Assembly (NCBI RefSeq): GCF_900114445.1
Contig: NZ_FOTB01000004.1
Location: forward strand, 312,094 to 376,093
DNA length: 64,000 nt
Reading direction: 5' to 3'
Source: Salinicoccus halodurans
Lineage (GTDB): Bacteria > Bacillota > Bacilli > Staphylococcales > Salinicoccaceae
In this document: one piece after another, positions 59,185 to 64,000 of the stretch
Layout of the letters: each line of letters opens with the position of its first letter
How positions within the stretch are numbered: the stretch's first letter is position 1
The notes under the pieces: generated by a model
The model's input: the letters and a program-made list of their open reading frames with translations, nothing else
What the model was told of the DNA's origin: nothing
Databases searched by the model: none
Position numbers and translations under genes: made by a program

Positions 59185-60636
59185 TTACTTCTTGTCCTTC
59201 TTATACTGCATATAGACAGCCTGGGTGACGAGGAAGTCCTCTACTCCGTGTTTGCCGTCAGTACCACCGAGTCCTGACTGTCGCATACCGGCGTGATAGC
59301 CCTGCACGGCTTCGAAATTCTCGCGGTTCACATACGTTTCGCCAAACTTCATTTCATTGACGACACGCATCGCCTCGTTAAGGTCGTCGGTATATACGGA
59401 GGAAGACAGGCCGTACTCTGTGTCATTCGCTTTTTCAATCGCTTCATCCAGCGTGCTGAAAGTCGCAATCGGCAGAACCGGTCCAAAGATTTCGTCCCTT
59501 ATGATTTTCGAGTCATGGGATACGCCGGTCAGGATTGTCGGTTCATAGAAATAGCCATTTTCAATATCCGCCCGTTTGCCGCCTGCAGCAATCTCAGCGC
59601 CTTCTTCCACCGCTGTCTGCACCATGTTTTCCACAGTTTCAAGCCGGTCCTGGTTGATCAGCGGTCCGATTTCGGCATTTTTATCTTCACGCGGGTTGCC
59701 CAGTTTTTTAGCCCGGAAGGCTTTTGTGAGTTTATCAGTCAGTTCTTCCGCTACACTTTCATGGACATACAGACGCTCAGCGTTTGTACATGCCTGGCCA
59801 TTATTGGCAAGCCGGGATGTGACTATGGCTTCTGCAGCAATATCCAGATCGGCATTTTCAGTTACGATGGCAGGCGCTTTCCCTCCCAGTTCGAGATTGA
59901 CCTTGGTAATATTCCTGGCAGCAGCTTCCATGGCCTTTGTCCCTGCCGCTACACTGCCTGTCATTGTTATCATATCCACATTCTTGTGGGAGGCGAGTGC
60001 GTTGCCGATTTCAGAACCCGCACCGGTCACCACATTATATACACCGGCCGGAACCTCTTCCATGCCATCTATTATTTTCGTGAATTCCATCGTCGTATTC
60101 GGTGTATGCTGACTCGGTTTGACGACAATGGTGCAGCCCGTCACCAGGGCCGTGGCTACTTTTCTCGCCAGTATGAAAACCGGGAAGTTCCACGGAATGA
60201 TGCCGCCCACCACCCCGATCGGTTTCTTATAGATCAGTATATTCTCGTTTGGACGGTCACTCGGTACTATGTCCCCTTCCATCCTCCTTGCCCATTCCGA
60301 CATGTAATGGAAATAGTCGATTGCGAGATCCACTTCACCGCTTGCCAGTTCATAATCCTTTCCCTGCTCTTCCTGCAGCAGGTCGATGAATGTATCCCTT
60401 CCGGCGGCGATTTCATCACCGAGTTTCCTCACAATTTTACCGCGCTCGATATTCGGCTTTTCCTCCCACTCTTTCTGAGCTTTGAAAGCCGCTTCTACCG
60501 CTTTATCAATATCATCCGCAGTTCCCTTGGGCGTTTTTGAAATGACTGCTCCCGTCGACGGATTGATTACGTCGATTGTCTCTTCTCCGGTGGATGCAGT
60601 ATACTCACCATTTATATACAGCTGATGGTTTTTCAA
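59185..60636 (-). CDS. aldA: aldehyde dehydrogenase, AldA-like
   Basis: NAD+-dependent aldehyde dehydrogenase of 483 residues. Catalytic glutamate in LELGGKAPAIV and cysteine in NNGQACTNAERLYVH (AldA group carries this AER sequence). The C-terminal ETYVNRENFEAVQGYHAGMR, then GLGGTDGKHGVEDFL, is specific to AldA-type enzymes, which oxidise lactaldehyde and glycolaldehyde. The start is TTG at 60636 with AGGAGGAG upstream; ATG at 60657 has none. Monocistronic and divergent from ybaK. Confidence 0.93.
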   Translation of the reverse strand: MKNHQLYINGEYTASTGEETIDVINPSTGAVISKTPKGTADDIDKAVEAAFKAQKEWEEKPNIERGKIVRKLGDEIAAGRDTFIDLLQEEQGKDYELASGEVDLAIDYFHYMSEWARRMEGDIVPSDRPNENILIYKKPIGVVGGIIPWNFPVFILARKVATALVTGCTIVVKPSQHTPNTTMEFTKIIDGMEEVPAGVYNVVTGAGSEIGNALASHKNVDMITMTGSVAAGTKAMEAAARNITKVNLELGGKAPAIVTENADLDIAAEAIVTSRLANNGQACTNAERLYVHESVAEELTDKLTKAFRAKKLGNPREDKNAEIGPLINQDRLETVENMVQTAVEEGAEIAAGGKRADIENGYFYEPTILTGVSHDSKIIRDEIFGPVLPIATFSTLDEAIEKANDTEYGLSSSVYTDDLNEAMRVVNEMKFGETYVNRENFEAVQGYHAGMRQSGLGGTDGKHGVEDFLVTQAVYMQYKKDKK

Positions 60637-60759
60637 AAAATCTCCTCCTGATTTCATTATTGATTCTCTCTTCCCTCGGGCAAAGAAGCTGAAACTCCGG
60701 AAATCATCCCTTAATGTGCTAATATGATTGTTATATCAACACCACCGGGAGGTATCGAC

Positions 60760-61239
60760 GTGAAGAAGATGCAAAAGACAAATGCGATGAGGAATCTCGA
60801 GAACAATAAGATTGATTATAAGATCCATGAGTACCCGTGGGATGAAGAGCATCTGGACGCGAAAAGTGCGGCAAATGAAGTGGATATACCGCTTGAGAAG
60901 ATATATAAGACACTTGTCGCCACAGGCAGCACTACAGGGGAAATTGTCGTCTGCATTCCGGCCGGACAGTCACTCGACCTGAAGAAACTTGCCAAAGAAA
61001 GCGGCAACAAAAAAGTGGAGATGCTGCACATGAAAGACCTGGAAAAGACGACAGGTTATATACGCGGCGGCTGTTCGCCTGTAGGTATGAAAAGACGGTT
61101 CCCCACTTATGTTTCTTCAGAAGCTTCCTCCATGGAATCCATCGTGGTCTCCGCCGGAAAAAGAGGCATGCAGATGGAACTGGCTCCGGATGAACTGCTC
61201 AGAATCACAGACGGACAATATGCCGATATTACTGTATAA
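60760..61239 (+). CDS. ybaK: YbaK/EbsC family Cys-tRNA deacylase
   Basis: Trans-editing factor of 159 residues that hydrolyses Cys-tRNA(Pro). The YbaK fold shows DAKSAANEVDIPLEKIYKTL, then GEIVVCIPAGQSLDLKKLAK, then TGYIRGGCSPVGMKRRFPTY with the conserved GGxSPxG loop. The start is GTG at 60760: GGGAGG lies seven bases upstream. The conserved lysine (KIYKTL) used in catalysis is present. It ends in a hairpin shared with convergent clpE. Confidence 0.93.
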   Translation: MKKMQKTNAMRNLENNKIDYKIHEYPWDEEHLDAKSAANEVDIPLEKIYKTLVATGSTTGEIVVCIPAGQSLDLKKLAKESGNKKVEMLHMKDLEKTTGYIRGGCSPVGMKRRFPTYVSSEASSMESIVVSAGKRGMQMELAPDELLRITDGQYADITV

Positions 61240-61245
61240 AAAAAT

Positions 61246-61281
61246 GGCTCTGAATCCTCCCGGGATCCAGAGCCTTCTTTG
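61246..61281. terminator. intrinsic terminator
   Basis: GGCTCTG / CAGAGCC with internal ATCC/GGAT pairing and loop TCCC, then TTCTTTG. It lies between ybaK and the convergent clpE. Confidence 0.85.
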
Positions 61282-61288
61282 TTCCTGT

Positions 61289-63421
61289 TTACGCTTTTAC
61301 TACTTTTATCTCTTCGTCTTGTACTTCGACTTTGACGTTTTCCAGAGTCTCCTCTTCAAGAATCAGGTCTGTCAGCTGATCTTCGATTTTGTCCTGGATG
61401 ACTCTGCGTAATGGTCTTGCACCGAAGCGTTTGTCGTAACCCTGTTTTACCAGTATTTTTTTCGCTTCATCAGTAATTGTGATATTGATTTCATTTTCCT
61501 CAACTGTTTCCTGAAGTTCTGTGAGCATCAGATCTACAATTTGGAGAAGGTTATCTTCAGAAAGTTCATTGAAGTTGATGATGGAATCAAAACGGTTCAG
61601 GAATTCAGGTTTAAAGTAGTCACTCAGGTTATCAAGAGTGGATACTGATTCATGTTTGTCGGAACCAAAGCCGACACTTGCAGTATTGACACCAGTTCCT
61701 GCGTTACTTGTCATGATGATGACAGTTTCTTTGAAACTTACAGTACGGCCATGTGAATCGGTCAGGTGACCGTCTTCCATGATCTGGAGGAACATGTTCT
61801 GTACGTCCGGATGTGCCTTTTCTATTTCATCGAGCAAAATGATGTTGTAAGGATTATGACGCACTTTTTCAGTCAGCTGTCCTGCTTCCTCGTGTCCGAC
61901 ATAGCCTGGAGGGGAACCGATGATCTTAGAAACTGCATGTTTTTCCATATACTCACTCATATCGAGACGGATCAGTGAGTCACGGGAACCGAACAGTTCT
62001 TCAGCAAGTGCTTTTGTTAATTCCGTCTTACCGACACCTGTCGGGCCGACGAACAGGAATGAACCAATCGGACGATACTTGGATTTAAGTCCGGCACGGC
62101 TGCGTCGGATGGCTTTCGCCACTTTGCCGACTGCTTCTTCCTGGCCGATTACTTTTGCACCGAGTTTCTCCTGGATGTCACGCATTTTCTCCTGTTCATC
62201 CGCCTGAAGTTTAGTGACAGGGATTCCTGTCTTTTCCTCTACGATCAATTGGATATCAGAAACATCAACATCAACGATCTGTTCTTCATCTTCCGCTTTT
62301 TCCAGCTGTTTTTCGAGCTGCAGTTCCTGATATTTCAGGTTTGCCGCTTTTTCATAGTCTTCCTGTTCCGCAGCTTCGTCTTTTTCCTTCGCAATTTTAT
62401 CAAGCTTTTGCTTAACGGAACCTGAGTCATTTTCTGCATTGGACAGATTTAGACGGGATCCGACTTCGTCCATCAGATCAATCGCTTTGTCCGGAAGGAA
62501 ACGATCTTGTATATATCTGTTTGAGAGCGATACGAAAGCACGTATTGCTTCATCAGAATAGCGCACTTCATGGAATGCTTCATAACGGTCTTTAATACCC
62601 TGCAGAATCAATTCCGCTTCTTCCAACGTTGGTTCTTTGACCATGATTGGCTGCAGACGGCGTTCCAATGCAGCGTCTTTCTCAATTTGACGGTACTCTT
62701 TCAGAGTAGTTGCACCGATGATCTGCAGTTCCCCGCGTGCCAATGCCGGTTTCAGAATGTTCCCGGCGTCCATCTGAGAACTTTCTGCCGTACCTGCACC
62801 AACAATCTGGTGTATTTCGTCGATGAACAGGATAACATCTTCACGCTCCTGCAATTCACTGATCAATTGTTTCATGCGTTCTTCAAACTGTCCGCGCATG
62901 CTTGTATTCGCTACAAGAGATGCTACATCAAGAATATAGATTTCTTTATCCATCAGTTTGGCCGGTACAGTACCTTCGACGATTTTAAGTGCAAGACCTT
63001 CTGCAATCGCCGTTTTACCGACACCAGGCTCACCGATCAGTACGGGGTTGTTCTTATTTCTTCGGTTCAATGTTTCGACAACACGTTTTACTTCCATGTC
63101 ACGGCCGATGACCGGATCTATATTTCCCTCTCTTGCTTCATCAGAAATATTTTTACCTAACTGGTCAAGCAGACCATCTCTGTTGTTCTGTTTTGTTTTT
63201 ACTTTCGTACCTGTTGCATTTCCTCCATTACCCTGGAAATATTTATTATTAAAGTCTGCATTTTCAAAAGGTGATCCAGAGAAGAAATCGTTGGAGTTCA
63301 TCATTTGTCCTTGTATTTCACGGAAACATTCATTACACAAATGCACCTGCATTTTTTGATTGTTAATGTTCATTGCAAGATTTACATTGGATTCATTAAC
63401 ACCACAATTTTGACATTTCAT
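61289..63421 (-). CDS. clpE: ATP-dependent Clp protease ATPase ClpE
   Basis: HSP100 ATPase of 710 residues. The N-terminal zinc finger has C3, C6, C29, C32 ([16 protein letters not shown]), unique to ClpE. The first AAA domain has Walker [19 protein letters not shown] and the arginine finger region. A UVR/coiled middle domain lies at about 330-380. The second AAA domain has [10 protein letters not shown] and [15 protein letters not shown]. It unfolds proteins for ClpP and disaggregates them under heat stress. Two promoters and CtsR heptads control it, matching the class III heat-shock rule. Confidence 0.96.
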   Translation of the reverse strand: MKCQNCGVNESNVNLAMNINNQKMQVHLCNECFREIQGQMMNSNDFFSGSPFENADFNNKYFQGNGGNATGTKVKTKQNNRDGLLDQLGKNISDEAREGNIDPVIGRDMEVKRVVETLNRRNKNNPVLIGEPGVGKTAIAEGLALKIVEGTVPAKLMDKEIYILDVASLVANTSMRGQFEERMKQLISELQEREDVILFIDEIHQIVGAGTAESSQMDAGNILKPALARGELQIIGATTLKEYRQIEKDAALERRLQPIMVKEPTLEEAELILQGIKDRYEAFHEVRYSDEAIRAFVSLSNRYIQDRFLPDKAIDLMDEVGSRLNLSNAENDSGSVKQKLDKIAKEKDEAAEQEDYEKAANLKYQELQLEKQLEKAEDEEQIVDVDVSDIQLIVEEKTGIPVTKLQADEQEKMRDIQEKLGAKVIGQEEAVGKVAKAIRRSRAGLKSKYRPIGSFLFVGPTGVGKTELTKALAEELFGSRDSLIRLDMSEYMEKHAVSKIIGSPPGYVGHEEAGQLTEKVRHNPYNIILLDEIEKAHPDVQNMFLQIMEDGHLTDSHGRTVSFKETVIIMTSNAGTGVNTASVGFGSDKHESVSTLDNLSDYFKPEFLNRFDSIINFNELSEDNLLQIVDLMLTELQETVEENEINITITDEAKKILVKQGYDKRFGARPLRRVIQDKIEDQLTDLILEEETLENVKVEVQDEEIKVVKA

Positions 63422-63459
63422 GCATAGATTCCTCCTATTTCATTCAGTTAGACAGTCAT

Positions 63460-63482
63460 TTTGACTTTGACTATCTTTGACT
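63460..63482 (-). promoter_or_regulatory. CtsR operator 1
   Basis: Minus strand reads AGTCAAA GAT AGTCAAA, then a further GTCAAA overlapping by one base; matches the tandem heptad RGTCAAA NAN RGTCAAA. It lies near the start of the downstream transcript. Confidence 0.9.
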
Positions 63483-63490
63483 ATAAATAT

Positions 63491-63519
63491 AGTATAAAGG
63501 CCGTTAATCACATTTTCAA
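63491..63519 (-). promoter_or_regulatory. clpE promoter P1
   Basis: On the minus strand TTGAAA (63514-63519), 17 bases, TATACT (63491-63496). CtsR operator 1 lies just downstream. Confidence 0.8.
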
Positions 63520-63547
63520 ATATGATGCTCACTTTATTTTTTTGTAG

Positions 63548-63564
63548 TTTGACTAACTTTGACC
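63548..63564 (-). promoter_or_regulatory. CtsR operator 2
   Basis: Minus strand GGTCAAA GTT AGTCAAA, two heptads with spacer GTT (consensus NAN not fully met). Confidence 0.75.
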
Positions 63565-63573
63565 TTTAACTAT

Positions 63574-63602
63574 ATTATACATTGACCTTCTTTGACTTTC
63601 AA
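63574..63602 (-). promoter_or_regulatory. clpE promoter P2 with CtsR operator 3
   Basis: On the minus strand TTGAAA (63597-63602), 17 bases, TATAAT (63574-63579). The spacer itself is the CtsR heptad pair AGTCAAA GAA GGTCAAT at 63581-63597. Confidence 0.88.
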
Positions 63603-63636
63603 GTGTTTTTTGTAACTTTTTCTAGATTTTTATAAT

Positions 63637-63660
63637 AAAAAAGAGACATCCTGCGATGCC
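63637..63660 (-). terminator. intrinsic terminator of right-edge gene
   Basis: On the minus strand GGCATC GCAG GATGTC (one G-T pair) is followed by TCTTTTTT. Confidence 0.75.
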
Positions 63661-63672
63661 TCCATACGTTAT

Positions 63673-64000
63673 TTAAACAAGTGTCATCCAGTGAATCTTC
63701 TTATCCTTCAAGTGTTCCGGCCATTCCACCGGCACTCTGTGCCAGGTTTGTCCCGAGTCTTCGGAAATATAAAAACCCGTGTTGTTGACGGCATGGAAAA
63801 CCCCCGGTTCATCCGGGTGTGCAGCCAGTGAAAAAACGGCGGAATCCTCAGGATCGGGGAGCCCTTCACTTACAGATTCCCATTTCCCGCCATTTTCACG
63901 GCGTACCAAAATCGTCTCTGCATCCGATGGTTTATATGCCGTACGGGGGCTTTTGGCAGCAGAAGCCACTATAATGTCTTCATTTCTGGAATCTACTGCG
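63673..64000 (-). CDS. BNR/sialidase-type repeat protein, partial (5' end beyond right edge)
   Basis: The last about 109 codons of a gene entering from the right edge. The sequence carries repeats of a beta-propeller: GFYISEDSGQTWHRV is a BNR (Asp-box) motif, preceded by FSLAAHPDEPGVFHAVNNT, and an earlier blade has ETILVRRENGGKWESVSEGL. It resembles WD40/YVTN/BNR glycosyl-hydrolase-like proteins of unknown function. Catalytic residues are not visible in this part. It ends at a terminator. Confidence 0.8.
   Translation of the reverse strand, partial: AVDSRNEDIIVASAAKSPRTAYKPSDAETILVRRENGGKWESVSEGLPDPEDSAVFSLAAHPDEPGVFHAVNNTGFYISEDSGQTWHRVPVEWPEHLKDKKIHWMTLV

Noticed and set aside
59293-60540. 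A 415-codon open frame on the + strand
   Set aside because: It is the mirror of aldA; the minus-strand frame encodes a complete aldehyde dehydrogenase with all motifs.
1-64000. tRNA, rRNA, CRISPR array, insertion sequence, phage or integron
   Set aside because: No cloverleaf with a GGTTCGAATCC-type arm, repeat-spacer pattern, transposase or integrase motif was seen in reading; a covariance-model scan would be decisive for tRNA.

Overview
The window looks like chromosomal DNA of a Bacillota coccus of the Staphylococcaceae type with moderate G+C, probably Salinicoccus or a close relative. This is inferred from gene content and signals, not from any search. Pointers are: a LysM-CHAP wall hydrolase behind a WalR-type box, a clpE gene behind several CtsR heptads, preQ1-I and TPP riboswitches, Bacillus-type ribosome sites (GGAGG with ATG, GTG or TTG starts), and many halophile/soil-type transport and redox genes. 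No rRNA, tRNA, insertion sequence, prophage or CRISPR array was seen. The content is mostly small operons closed by strong intrinsic terminators, many of them shared by convergent genes.

Layout. 1-8.6 kb: partial MFS exporter and LysR regulator; an SDR enzyme that lacks the catalytic lysine; DUF402 protein; a YtrA-type regulator/ABC transporter operon with a perfect operator palindrome; a second atypical SDR; PmpR/YebC; a BI-1-like membrane protein. 8.9-14.8 kb: LysM-CHAP hydrolase, NAD-binding protein, MFS transporter, small potassium channel, DAACS symporter, GNAT enzyme, small membrane protein. 14.8-18.8 kb: two queuosine units, queF-yhhQ under a preQ1-I riboswitch and queC-queD-queE with ATGA overlaps, separated by a DsbA-family gene. 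18.9-25.5 kb: gamma-glutamyltransferase, trhO, YhfP-type reductase, a lone ykoF under a TPP riboswitch, an O-methyltransferase-like protein, a BASS transporter. 25.6-38.9 kb: a BcrA-type ABC pair, a GNAT plus a tiny overlapping gene, a DHA2 exporter, ywbE, diaminopropionate ammonia-lyase, GH4 6-phospho-glycosidase with divergent RpiR regulator, tspO, CNNM/CorC protein, a HAD phosphatase and others.

39-55.5 kb: formaldehyde dehydrogenase next to a frameshifted hbpS/glcG gene; an ABC exporter pair, a DesK/DesR two-component pair and a fatty acid desaturase in one array; a frameshifted aspartate dehydrogenase; DedA, TauE/SafE transporters, DUF genes, tag, PAP2 phosphatase, aldo-keto reductase, a small lipoprotein and a Cu/Zn superoxide dismutase reading frame that has lost both natural ends. 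55.5-64 kb: a catabolite-responsive element ahead of a cystathionine gamma-synthase-like gene and an ectoine-hydrolase-like M24 gene; a tandemly duplicated AhpD-like protein; CHY zinc-finger protein; aldA; a YbaK-type deacylase; clpE with two promoters under CtsR heptads; and the 3' end of a BNR-repeat protein.

The most interesting points are the orphan ykoF under a TPP riboswitch, the desaturase/DesKR/ABC array with two tandem palindromes ahead of the desaturase, the CRE-controlled gamma-synthase/M24 pair, and a cluster of three broken genes (hbpS, nadX, sodC) within 15 kb.
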